From positions 129,006,105-129,070,104 of the forward strand of contig NC_134572.1 of assembly GCF_050947875.1 (NCBI RefSeq): DNA of 64,000 bases, in the 5' to 3' direction. Shown here piece by piece: positions 39,001-51,990 of the stretch (its first letter is position 1; every line of letters begins with the position of its first letter). The notes under the pieces are model-generated. The model had not been told where the DNA came from, did not search any database, and saw only the letters and a list, made by a program, of their open reading frames with translations. The stretch comes from Dermacentor variabilis. Its lineage: Eukaryota > Arthropoda > Arachnida > Ixodida > Ixodidae. Position numbers and translations under genes: made by a program.

Positions 39001-42000
39001 GAAACAAACAAACTTCTATATAAACAACAACACGGTTTCCGATCAAGCCTGTCAACTATAACCCAACTAGCTGAGTTAACTCATGACATAGCTAACGTAC
39101 TTAATAATGATGGCCAACTAGATGCAGTTTTTTTTTTAGACTTTTCTAAAGCGTTCGACGTAGGTACGCACCAGGATTTACTCACAATATTATCAGTTTT
39201 TGGTATTAGTAATAAAATAATATCCTGGATGAACAGTTTTTTAACCAATATTTAACAGAGCATTGCAATCGATAACCATCTTTCACAACCACTCGATGTC
39301 TACTCCGGAGTGCCTCAAGGATCGGTTCTGGCACCACTTTTGTTCTTGATGTACATTAACGACATCCAGTTTTCCATTAAAAACTCAATTCAGATGCGCC
39401 TGATTGCTGATGACTGTGTCGCGTACACAGTCGTACACAACTCAGACAACCAGATAGAGCTTCACAATTCACTGCAAACAATTTACTATTGGTGCAACAC
39501 TTGGGGCGTAAAACTGAACACAAAAACACATTACATGTCTTTCACAAATAAGAAACTCCCGATTGACTTTACATATTCAATCGGAAGGTCAATAATCAAC
39601 AAAAGCGACCAGGTAAAATACCTAGGCATTAAACTCACGCCTAAATTTAACTGGGAGCCTCATATCTCGACCACGTGTCAAAAAGCCGTATAGGCAAACT
39701 ATCGTTTTTTAAAAAGGAAACTGCGCGCAGCACCACCACACCTCAAACTAAATGCGTACAAAACACTAATAAGACCATGCCTAGAATACGGTGATCTAAT
39801 CTGGAGCCCTCATCAAAAATGCCTTATAAATAAAATAGAACGCATACGAAAATTAGCAATTGGGCTTGTATATTCAGATTACAAGAGGCAGTCCAGTATC
39901 TCAGGTCTGCTGGCAAGGGCAAAGCTAAAATCCCTCTCGCAGAGAAGGACAATTTCGCGACTAAAATTCATCTATCAATTATACCATGGTCATTTCCAGA
40001 TAACGCGTTCTCAATACCTGCAAGATCCTCCAAAACGCTCAACCAGACTAAATCATTCCAAAACAATCTATCTTCCCCCAAGTCGTGTTAATGTTCACAA
40101 ACACTCCCTTTTTCCGTCGGCCATTTCCCAGTGGAACAAGTTAACTAACGATATCGTGTGTTGCAATAACATCGACTCTTTTATTAACCGGATTCAGTGT
40201 ATTGACTTTACACCATGATTTTTTATCATTGCATTTCTGTATCACTCCTGCACGGGCCGTGAAGGGCCTGCAGTACATTTAAATAAAGAAAAGATACACA
40301 CACGCAATAGGTAATGACAGTTTAGAGAGAGCATCAGGGAAATTATTATAGTATTTAACTGAAGTACAGAAATGGCAAAAAGATTCAATGAAAGCGGATG
40401 AAAAAAAGAACTGGCCGCAAGTAGGATACGAACCCACGTCCTCGCTTTACGCGTCAGATGCTCAATTTTTTTAATTGCCCTCGGCAGACAGCACAATTCT
40501 ACACCATGGGCTAGTCCACTCGAAGAGAGGGACATTACTTGCACAATAATTTAAAATTAATACTCCAATAATTAACAAAAAATTATAACTAATTTTTAAT
40601 TTATGTACCTTACAGCACATATTCTAATTAACAATTTCTAGCGGGTGAGAGTGCAAAATATATCCACTTGAAAAGAATTGTGTGGATGACACCATTTACA
40701 ATATATGCGCCATCAAACTTGCGGTAACAAATGCACTGCCGTTCCAATCCCTTTCTTAACAAAACGTCGACTTATGCATTGAAACACAAAAATAACTGGA
40801 ACGCCAATCCATTTCTCCGCAAAGTTTGGGAATTATATATCTAAACTGGTGTCATCCCGAGAATTCTTTCAAAGGCTACCCACCTCATGAACTCCTCGGC
40901 TAGAAGTTCTAAATTGCAATATGTGCCATAATGTAATTAGATGTTATTTGTATATTTTGGTAATTATTCGATTATATATTTCATTCATTATGCAAGTAAT
41001 GTCCGCCTCTTCGAGTAGACCAGCTCATGCAAAGAATGAGGCTATCTGCCACAGGCAACCTTAAAAGATTTTTGAAAATGTTCGTGGAACAACCTGGTAT
41101 ATATAAACACTGGAGATCAGTTGCAACAAATGATTAAGGACCTTACCAGAGAAAGTGGAAAAGTGGGTTTGAAGATTAACATGCAGAAGACAAAGGTTAT
41201 CCTCAATACCATAGCAAGGAAGCAATAATTCATGATCACCAGTCAGCCCCTAGAGTCTGTACAGGAGTTCGTTGATCTGGGTTATTTGCTCACAGGGAAC
41301 TCTGATCATGAGAAGGAAATGTACAGAAGAATAAAAAATGGCAGGAGTGCATAGCGCCGGCATTACCAAATACTGACTGCAAACTTACCACTGCCGTTGA
41401 AAAAAGAAGTGTACAATCATTGCATTCTACCGGTGCCAACATACGGGGCAGAAACTTGGAGGTTAACAGAGAAGGTCGAGAAAAAGGAAAGTTCCTCAGT
41501 GGGCTAGTTGGTTCGACATAATTAACAATGTTGCGCAATGCGACGCGGACGAGAAGGTTTCTCTCGCTTAAGTACATTTTCCTTCGTCACTTTGCGCAAC
41601 AATGGTGTCAATTATTACGAGAACAAGTCAAGGAGCAAGCAAAGAGCGATACGACGATAAATATTAGGCGTAACGTTAAGAGACAGGAAGAGAGCGCTGT
41701 GGATCAGAGCAAACGGGGATAGCCGATATTCTAGCTGACATTAGGAGAAAAAAAATGGAGCTGGGCAGGCCATGCAATGTGTAGGGTAGATGGCCGGTTG
41801 ACCATTAGGGTTGCAGAATGTGTGCGAAGGGAAGGGAAGCGCAGTCGAGCTCGGCAGACATTTTGGTGAGGTGATAAAATGAAGAAATTTGCAGTGCAAG
41901 TTGGAATCAGCTAGCGTAAGACAGAGGTAATCGGAGATCGCTGGGAAAGGTCTTGCTCCTGGTTGTGGACAAAGAAAATTATGATGGTGATTATGATGAT

Positions 42001-45000
42001 GATGATGATGTACTGCAATGGACAGTGGTCTGCTCCGGACCACCATAGGTTGCACTTCGGTTCTCGAAAAGGCAGGACGTGTGTCGAGTGAGCTCCTGAA
42101 CAACACTTGGATGTGTGGTGAACGCAGTTTAAGTCATGAAACCTCAAAGAGAAGCGGCGCAATGTTAACCAATTTCTCTCGCATTTACCGTTAATCAGCA
42201 CAGAATCTTCTTTCTCTGGCCTATTCGTAGTGCGTTCTGGCAAGTGTCTACAAATCATCAACCCGTCCATGTTCGCTCTCTATTAATTGTGCTTTTTTAG
42301 GTAACAGTTGGAGCCGGGTGTTACTGAAGTTAATGCTCGTAAGATCAGGCACCGGCCTATCTTTATAACGGATATGTAATTCGCGAGAGCTGTTGAATAA
42401 TGATGACCAGTTTTTACAAATGAAGTCATTATGACTCTACAGATGCTTCTACCTTTTTTTAAGCTCTGCCTAGTGCTACCAATCTCTGGAATATACTCTC
42501 GAATAACGTCGCTCCCCAATACAACCGCGGCACATTTCGCAGTCGTCTCGTCAAAGAATATTTTGCCCTCGCAACCCTCCAGTCTTTTCGTGCCTGTATT
42601 TCTTCCTGTGCCTTTCCATATCTCCATCAGTCATCTTCATTGATATGGTAGTACTCGGTTCTTGCGTATGCTACGTTTGTAAGTTTATTTCTCTAATCAA
42701 ATTATGAGTGCGTTCACACGACTTTCATTATCTGTAAACCTGTAGGCTAGCGCAAATGGCAGAGTTTAATTTTTATGTACCCCTGTTTTCTTTTTCTGCC
42801 TTCTTTGGCTTTGCACTCTGCCACTACATTGTAGTAATTGAACGATTGTTATTGTTATTGTCACGTTTGTACGCCTGCCATCTAGCGGAATGATTTTCGT
42901 GTAATATTTACTATTATGTACCCATGAGTACTTTCTCATGCTTTTAGTTTTGGTTTTACACTTTCTTGTGTCGACTCTTTTGATCTTGCGTGTTATTCCG
43001 CTGTGCGAATAAAGCTTTTGTAACGTTTATGTTTCTCGTTTTTCGTTAACACTTGTTTTGTGTTGACGTAAGTGTAGTTTCCCCGTTACGTATTGCCCCC
43101 CCCCCCCGAAGTTATGTGAAGTATTCAATAACAAATATATAAATTTGTCAACTCCGTTTTGAGGTGCGCTACAACCACGGAGAGTGACCGCAGCGGCATT
43201 TACCTTTATGTAAGACTGACGCAGGCAGTACACTCGCTTTGCGTACTGAAACATCGACGAGGAGTCGGTGGTGTGAACAGTTCCGCTAATGGGGTCCAGG
43301 CGTATGCTATTCACGTCGTAGCCGTGCATGACCTCGTGACCAACGATCTGCGCATATCATCGGTAGAGCACGCATTTGTATACACATTACCATTATGGCT
43401 CCTTGAGTTCTCACACGTAGACACGCGAGAGCTCAATAAAAAAAATCACAGTTTCGCCCAAAAGGTTAAGCACTGATTGCGATAGCAAATTAGTAGGAAG
43501 CTATACTTTGTAAAGTTAGTAGTTTTATCGACCGTGCAAATTTGTAAACATTCGCTTATTAACTAAACTAACAAGTGCGGTGTCACGCGCTCACAGGCGA
43601 ACATGAAAACATCACACTCGATGACCGCGGACACTCGCTGTGAAAACGCTAGCGTGAGGAAGCGCGGCAGCAGCAGCGAGCAAAGTGACCTTTGTGCTGC
43701 CTATCGCTTTAACGCAAACTGAGCGGCGAGAACCCAGCACACACAAAGCTATGAGACGTCGGCAACCTAGACTCTCTCCCCATCGCGGATCGCCTTCAAG
43801 ATAGGTCCCGCGGGGCCGCGCCATACGTAGTTGCCGCCGGAATAGAACGCCCCCTCCCCTTCCCTCCCCCCGGTGCCTCGCGCGACGGAAGACGGCGCGC
43901 TTCCTCGCCGCTTTCCTCCCTCGCGCAGACGAGATTGAGTCACCATCGTCGGCTCATCCTCGCACGCTTTCACTCGCACATATAGCATACGACGCGCGGG
44001 GATGATATTATCGGCCTTGGATTTAATACGGAACATCATGTCGATGGCGGCGACGACGACGGTGGAAATGCACCTGGAGTGTCCATATAATCGATATCGC
44101 AATAAAACAAAATTTCATTTGTAGAAAAAAAAATTTTTCGCATTTTTGAAGCGCACTTCCCTTTTCAGGAGACCTTCTCACCCAACGTGCGCGAGTCACG
44201 CATGTGCCGTCGATAGCGGGACAGAATGACGGCGGCAACGCCAACGGCGGGAAATGCACCTCTAGTGGCAACTCCAGAATCCGTTACTTGTACTGGCAAC
44301 ACTGTCCAAATAAAGATGGCTACGACATCCAGGTTCACGGCCGTAGGTCGCTCTAACGGCGGCTCTTTCGTTTGGTGCTGTGCTCAAGTTGCTCGTTTGT
44401 GGCGCAGAATCTAGGTGGTTTATCAAAGCCGAGAGGGCCCTTGCTGCCGATTACCTTAATCTGACCGGTCTCAAGAATTTCAGCGACGAAGCCGCGGAAA
44501 TCGTCGCGCTGTGCGTACAAACGTCCGGGCTGTCTAGTGAACCGCATCAGTGTTCTTTAAAAACAAAAAGCCTTGTAAGCGAGCCGGAGGTTGAAAAAGG
44601 GAAGTGTTTGGGCGTAGTGGGCCTCCGAAAGGTGCAAGCACTTGTTCGCGGCGTTGCTCCATCGCTACAGACGATAGTTGACTGTTTTCGACCTTTATAG
44701 GTAACTCCGCACTGTCAGTCATATCACAGTATATCACAACGCGTCCCACAGTATATAGGAAATAACATTCACCGTCCGTTCAGAAGGTAAATGCGGATAT
44801 TGCGCACTGATAGAACGAGGCCCAAAGATTTTAGGTTACCTAGTCGGTGTGTCTTGGGATAAAAACAAATCAGATTTCTGTTTGTGAGCATGGGTGCACC
44901 TTTCTTTGCATAGTTAGCTGATCCGCGTCTGATGACGTTGTCACGTCTGATGACGATGACGTCTGATGAAGATAGTCAGCGTCTGATGTCTGGAACTTGT

Positions 45001-48000
45001 TCGTGCTAACAGTTCACAGTGTTCCGAGGTATATGCTCCAAGCTTGGGAAACCGCAGACACCTGCCGCTCGTAGGAATTCTCAAAGCCCAGATAAACGTG
45101 AGAAGTAAATACTAACCAATCATATCGAGTTGGCGCTTCTTTCAACAGGTTTCCGAAATTTATCGAAGGTTTTCTTTTTATCAATCTCACTTTCATTAGT
45201 GCAAGTGCACGACTCGGGAACGACTCAACCAGTTGTAATAGAATTCGGCTGTTTGCACAGTGTCGGATTGCAAACTAGCGGCGCTATGGCCAGGCCGAAC
45301 GCTCCAAAGCTGAAACAAGCAGTTTTTTGAAGTCGCTTCTAAATTTAGTGCGAGCAAATAACTGACAACTCACTGCGCTGAATGGGAAAGCACTATATTT
45401 TGCTAACACCACTAAACTGAAACATGCTATCAAAACGATAGGTCACCTCGCCGCATAACATGTGTCAGGATCAACTTCAAACCTTCCGAGCTAGTTATCG
45501 TTCCTGCTACCGGTACCTGCGGACAAAAGTACATTAACGGGAATATTCCTGATGCTTAAGGGATTAGTAACACTAATGCTGCGGCAGAAAACTAACCTAA
45601 CCAAACCAAATGAACCTTAAGCACACTTCAATACAACGGGTGGACTTCGTGGATAGTACTTTAACAGAGGTACTCTCCGCGATGTGAAACGCCAGCAACA
45701 GATTTAAAATATATAAAAAGAAAGCAATGGTCTATTCGCCGGGAATTAAGTCATCCCGAGTGAAGTGTTTCTTAAAATCATCCTTGTGTCAGTCACCTCT
45801 TTCCTAATGTGCAAGTTTCTTATTCATGCCACACATTGTTACAGCGCACGCTTTAAAGTGTGAACCTGCGGCTGAACCTAGATCGGCTGATTTTTGGCGC
45901 TGCCGCTAGGGGGCGAGCATCTACTTGGAGTCGCGAATAGCGTCCGTAAGATTGCTACCGCAATAAAACACTTATTGGAGTTTTGAGGGGGAGCGACCGA
46001 TGGATGCAAGCCAGGACTCTTCCGAATGCTTTCACTGCAAGTTCACCACGGTATTCTTACAGAAGCCCCATCTCCTGGGCGAATGTACGTAGCAGCTGAT
46101 ATCTGCTCAATAAAGTCCATGCATTTCATAAGAATGTCTCGCAATTATGCAGTCAACATACGATTTTTTTGTCTCAATTCAGGTAATGTAGCCAGTGGTG
46201 AAGTGTCACCATGTTTGCATTTATTTAAAGAACTGTTCTGGGGAGTGCTCCACAGGTAGCATTACATTTGCCCAGCCGCCACAGCCGGAGTGAGAAAATA
46301 TTTATTCGGATGTCATTTTTTTTTCTCAGTTTGTAGCACTTGGTTCGGAAATTTCGCATTCCGAACAGTTAAATACACTTCAAGCAATGCGCCTACATAA
46401 AATACCATGATGATGATAAGAGGAAGAAGAAAAGACTAAGCACCGCAAGCTGGCAGATGGCATGCCACTGTCCCTATAAAACGGAAGCTTAAGCGGTCGA
46501 CAATTGAGAATGACGAACGAGTAATTGTGATGCGAAAGGGTCAAATGGCTCACTGAGCGAAAAGGCCACCGTCCTTGCGTCGGCATTTGCAAAACGGCAC
46601 CTAAATTCTTTTTAGCTGTGACGCCATGTTACGAGCGCGCCTCGACGGAAGGGCGGGCGAAAGGGTACACCAGCCAGGTGTTGCGCGAGGGGAGAGGGCA
46701 TCGCCGCTTCGCTGGCATTCGGCGTTGGCACCGCAGGCTCCTGCTGCTGCTTGCTAGGCTCGGGTGGCACGTGCAGCTATGGTACATTACTCGCAACGCA
46801 GTGCTCGAGAGCGTTCAATTGGGCATTAACGCTTTCGCATTCACAACTCATAAGAAGTGCTTAGGTATCCTCGGATATTTTCTTCAATCAACGGTAAACC
46901 TGAGCTGACTATTAGCAAACGTCAACGACCTTGCAGTAACGGGCGGCACCATCTCCCTTGGACCTTCATTTGCAATTCTTTTTTTATCGTTGTGCTAGAA
47001 TACTTTACGATGTTTCTCGAATTTCTTCCAATTTTGCGAGAAGCTTAAGAAAAAACTTGCCGGGGTTTGAGCGGCCAGAACTAGGATATGAATATGAGGC
47101 ACCACGTAGCGGTGGACACAAGATTATTATCAACCACCTAGGCCTTTTTAACATGCACGCAATACATAGCACACGGGCCTATTTGCATTTCGCCCCATCC
47201 AAATGCCACCGCCACGGTCGAGATTCGATCCCGCGCCCGCGAGCTTAGCAGCGCAACGCCACTAAGTCACCCCGGCAGGTGAAAACAAGCTTCTTCGCGG
47301 TATCTCTTACACTTATATACGAAAGTGAACGGGTAGCCTATTCACATGAATAAGAACAGCGGTTCTTAACCCGTCCGTGCTATTCACGCCTTGCTAGGCA
47401 ATGGCTGCTGCCAGCGCACAATTCCGCACTTAGTTCCGCGTTGCTGATTTACGTCGAAAGGAACCAGAGGCGTTCCTGAAATGGCAAAAAAAAAAACAAT
47501 GAGAACGATGCGCGTAAGTTAAGTTCTGGCACCATTTTTCATCCACAAACTCGTACGGTAATCACAGATTCCGCCTTTTATGTAAAAAAAAATGGGCTCC
47601 AATCCACGCTGCGAAAGTAGTTGGCCAGCGAAGTTGTGGTATCACCTGATAAAATATACCAATGCGGCGTAACCTTGAACTGGGTCCTGCCGAGCCTGTG
47701 AACGACGCCGTTATGTACATTAATGTTGCTGTTCGTTTCGGTTGCCCATCGTATTCGCGCTGCTCTTCGGAAGTCCTAACTATGCGTGGCTTCTCCATGG
47801 TGCTATCTCAACACAAATGATATCATTTGATAGGTGGGTTCTCCTTTTGCATATAAAAGTGTAGTTACGTCACCCCTTGCTTCGTGTGCTACAGCTGCCG
47901 CTTCACGGTAACTGCAGATTATGCAACCGTAATCTTTACCGGGAAACGCTTGCGGCTAACGCTATGCGCGATGGTCAGCTTTCTGGTTCTTTTTTGCCTT

Positions 48001-51000
48001 TCCACCACACGATCCGCGCAGCACCTGTCGCGGATGCACGGAGGCGGACGCCATCTGGTGGTGCTGTAAGGAACACCGCGGCACACGCGGCGCGCGCCTC
48101 CCGCTGTGATTGGTTGAATTTTTGCCCACGGATACGACAAACGCATTGGGGGGCTAGACGTATGCAGCTGCGCTGTAAAAGTGATTAACTTTACGGTTTA
48201 TTACTTTCGACAACATGGCTGCACCGCGGTACGAAAAGCAAGTCGGTGCTCTAGGCAAGGATATAGACACGGCATTCGTAGCTCTGCTGCCAGTTATCTG
48301 AAAATGCTACATAGCGACAGACGCGTAATGACGTTATCTGCGTAAGTATTCATGAGCACCGACTCTGCGTATCCCGACTTCAGTGTTTCGGTCGCTTTCA
48401 TCCGTGCAAGTGCGTACTTGACCGAGGCCTCCATAGTTGAGGGCGGCCGTCCCAAGGGCGAAGAAAAACGGCGGCTGCACGATGCCGGCCTGGATAGTCA
48501 TCGTGTTCAGCATCTCGTTGTAGAAGGCGTTGACTTCACCCGACGTGAAGTTCACCGTGTCGTTTCGGAAGAGGCGCAGCGTCATCAGTCGGTGCGCCTC
48601 TAACCATGGGGTGAAGAAATTAGCGCCGGCGTCCGGAAAATCAGCTGCGGCGGCGCGGAAAGAAAAGCGGCATCGACTATGGTTGGAGTTTGACGGCATT
48701 AGCGATCTGTCTGTATTTTGCAAATGACAATACACGTCAAAGACCGTGCTTTCCAAGGAGCTCACATCATCATCGGCTTGCGCACCGCCGTTATTTGGAG
48801 GGATCTGCCAATCAGCGCGACGAAGAAAAAAAGACAAGAATGGAAATCGAAGTGGATAATCAGCGAACAAGCAGAAGCTGCCTGCATTTATAGAGTATTT
48901 TTGCGAAAGCATTGTAAATGCACAGGGTAGACGTGGCCTCCCCACTCCTAAACCACCTTATATACAAAAACAAATTAACTCAAATAAAATAAATGAAGGA
49001 AACAATATAGAGACAAGGGCAAGAGAAGCCTTACCCTGCTTTGTAAAGGCTGTAAAAGGGAGATATAAACTCTCTACTAAAATTAGTTAAAATTTGAAGC
49101 AACATAATGAAAAAATCTTGTCCTCAGCAGCGAAACGCCAAAACCACTAAATCGGTGCGGTGGGTTTAAGTTGAATAAAGCACTTCAAGAAACAAGAAAC
49201 AAATGAAACAAAAGTGAATAGCTCACTTCATCTTATCAAGAAGTTACCAGGGCCGATGCTACAAGCATCGTTGATGTCAGTCCGTTTTGGGGCGGTAGAC
49301 TTCTTTGAAATGCCTAGCGCGACGTGGCCATTGTCACGGTCTGTTCTGCATTTTTCCAAGCATGCTGAATACGTGAAAGACTCGACGCGGCGTGGTGCAC
49401 AGTCGAGGCGATTGATCGGAGAAATGAACAGCCATATCTAGATACCTTTTCGCTCATTATAAATGACACGCGCGCATGCATGCATGCAAATTGTTCAATA
49501 AATAACTACGTACGCATGTGAGCAGTATGAGAGAGTTCGCGCAAAACTGCGCGATACAACGTGAACAACGGGAGACGCGGCAAGTTGGACCATGTTTGAC
49601 CAAGCTTGAACAAATTTCACACCACAGTTTTACTTGAAGCTGATATGCACTAACTGGTCCAATACAACGTTTCATTGCCGTATTAGAGAGACCGTCAAGT
49701 TTATTTTATATGTAACGATCAATTGTACTCGTCGCGGATGATTACGTAGCTGTCTTGCTAATTTGCCCCCGGGAACTTTCCCGCCGGACATTCTGCCCAG
49801 TAAGACTAACTTATGTTCGCTATAGAATTTCATCCCCAGTCTTTCCGTAAAACAATGAACGGGGCTAGTTGGTGGACCTTCTTGATTGTATTGCGCTTAG
49901 TGTTGCATTAACAAAACTAATGGACGAACATAAGGAACAAAACGTGGACGTACGTGGCACACGTACATCCACGCTTTGCACACGTACGTATTTGAGCCAC
50001 GTACGTCCACGTTTTGTTCCTTATGTTCGTTCATCAGTTCCGTCAGTGTAACACTAAGCGCAATGCAATCATGAATTTGCAGTCTTTACAATATGAGTAG
50101 TCTTGTTCTCAGCAACAATGCGTATTTTTAATATGCTCACGTGAGTTCTTGACTTCTGTTTCTAAGAAAAATGAACCTGAGATGCGAGAAAGAAGACGTG
50201 GCACATGCAGCAAAGTTACGGAAGCGTAATGGGCTGGGCATGGTCATTATGCAGGCCGTTCCTATTGCTTTGTTGGGTTCGTAAATCGGTAGCACGATTA
50301 CCTACTCATGCCGTCGTAACGTTCGCTACCAATGCTCACCGAAAAATGCTTCCATATGACGGACGGTGTCGATATCCTTGGGGTAGCCAATGAGGAGCCC
50401 CATTTTGGAGGCCTTTTTGATGCTCAAGCTCCGCATCCAGCCCTCCATCCAAGGCACATTTTGGACCTTATCGAGCAGGACTTGCATTACGTTCAGAGCG
50501 AGCACAGTTGCCGCCTTGAGTGCAGATGATGGGACCACTGCGAAGGTGAGAAGGCTTTGGCTAAAGAAAAGTGTTGTTCATGGTAAAGCTGCAGCGCGCA
50601 CGCAGGACGAGCGATACACGAATTTCACAAGCATGTAACTTGCGCGCGCTGCAGTCTTATCGTGAATAATTACCAACTCGCTCAGTTTTCAGTTTTCTTT
50701 CAAGCAGCTGCTCAGAAAGAGAGACATCAACTTTATTTTGCAAGCACCCCTTTGTCCGAGCCGTCGCCGCTGGTAACACTTTGTGTCGTAATTTGGCCTA
50801 TTTTAGCGTGCTCATTTGTTGCGTTAAATGAAGGTCCGCGACGTCTAAACCACAGAGAAACTACTGGTGAGGTTCACAGCATCCTAACAAAGTTATTATG
50901 ATAGCCTTTCTACAGCAAGTGCCGGTTTCGTTTCTGCCGTGACGCGGCGTCATGACGCAGAAGGTAGTCCGTATGAGCGAGTGCTTCAATTCGGGGGAGA

Positions 51001-51717
51001 TCGGGGGGGGGGGGCAGCCCTCCCCCCATCGGTAGGTCAACTGTTAGGTGAAACGGCTCTGGTTCAGCGAAACGGCTCTGATTGGTTGTGCGTGGTGTGA
51101 TGCGCGCGCCTATGCACCTGGAATCCTCGCTGATAAATCGCGCTCCGGCGCAGCTGTCACCTCGTCAAACCGCACCTTTCCCGCAGCTTCCCTGCTCTTG
51201 GAGAAACTGGGTTCTTGCGTGACCAGACCACCACCGAAACTTGTGAGCCAATACAATCTTAGCTTGAAAACAGGAAAGCAGGTATTTTCTTATAGCTGCA
51301 TGCATTTCTCCGAGGCACTGCACATGACCGTCACTATCCTTCTTCGGCTAAGATTCTTGGCGCAGCGTAATGTTACATGAGCCACTTGAGCATGAAGCCA
51401 CCTGCTCGTGAATTAGTGAAAGTTCACCTTGGTTTCTTTAGGTTACCAGTTCGTTTTCATTCGTTTAGTTATGCATTATGAGTGCTATGATATAACAAAG
51501 ACGCATGCATTTTGTCGACTTTCGTAAGTAAGCAGGTGCGAAACCATAAAATATATTGTTGTAGTGGCTACGGTGGTCCATGACGCAACTGATGTTCTTT
51601 GTTGCAGCTAGACTTGTTAGCTTTGAGTTCATACAAGTCCAAATCTCTGCCTCTCGTGTTAAACGTTTGACAGAAAAAAAGGAACGTGTTCTCGCGTACA
51701 TCGTGTTGGTTATTGTG

Positions 51718-51811
<94 letters not shown>

Positions 51812-51907
51812 GAGCGTATGCGTGTGCATGATTGCGTTGGAGTACATGACCGGGGTTGTTGGAGAAGTATGGGAGAGGCCTTTGCCCTGCAGTGGGCGTA
51901 ACCAGGC

Positions 51908-51990
<83 letters not shown>

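Larger units (their letters stand above)
37080..40290 (+). mobile_element. Degenerate non-LTR retrotransposon (CR1/L2-like LINE)
   Basis: In order: a broken ORF1 remnant (37,080-37,380), an AP-endonuclease domain, an RT domain and a C-terminal region ending near 40,218, followed by a short 3' end with AATAAAGAAAAG. RT motif spelling and domain order point to the CR1/L2/Jockey group; I cannot place it more finely. There are at least three frameshifts and several stop codons. Confidence 0.88.
33099..43203 (-). other. Last intron of the M13 gene (10.1 kb), filled with mobile DNA
   Basis: Runs between the zinc-site exon and the terminal exon. It holds a candidate solo LTR (34,830-35,185), SINEs, a CR1/L2-like LINE (37,080-40,290), an RTE-like LINE fragment (41,110-42,011) and a foldback element (41,501-41,616). 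At 33,280-33,900 and 34,440-34,720 it is GC-rich, with open frames on several strands but no family motif; I read these as repeat sequence. Stretches 35,186-36,230 and 42,012-43,090 show nothing recognisable. Confidence 0.75.

Noticed and set aside
41741..42270. Overlapping minus-strand frames with His and Ile runs
   Set aside because: The runs come from the GAT microsatellite at the LINE 3' end; the frame overlies LINE sequence in the antisense direction.
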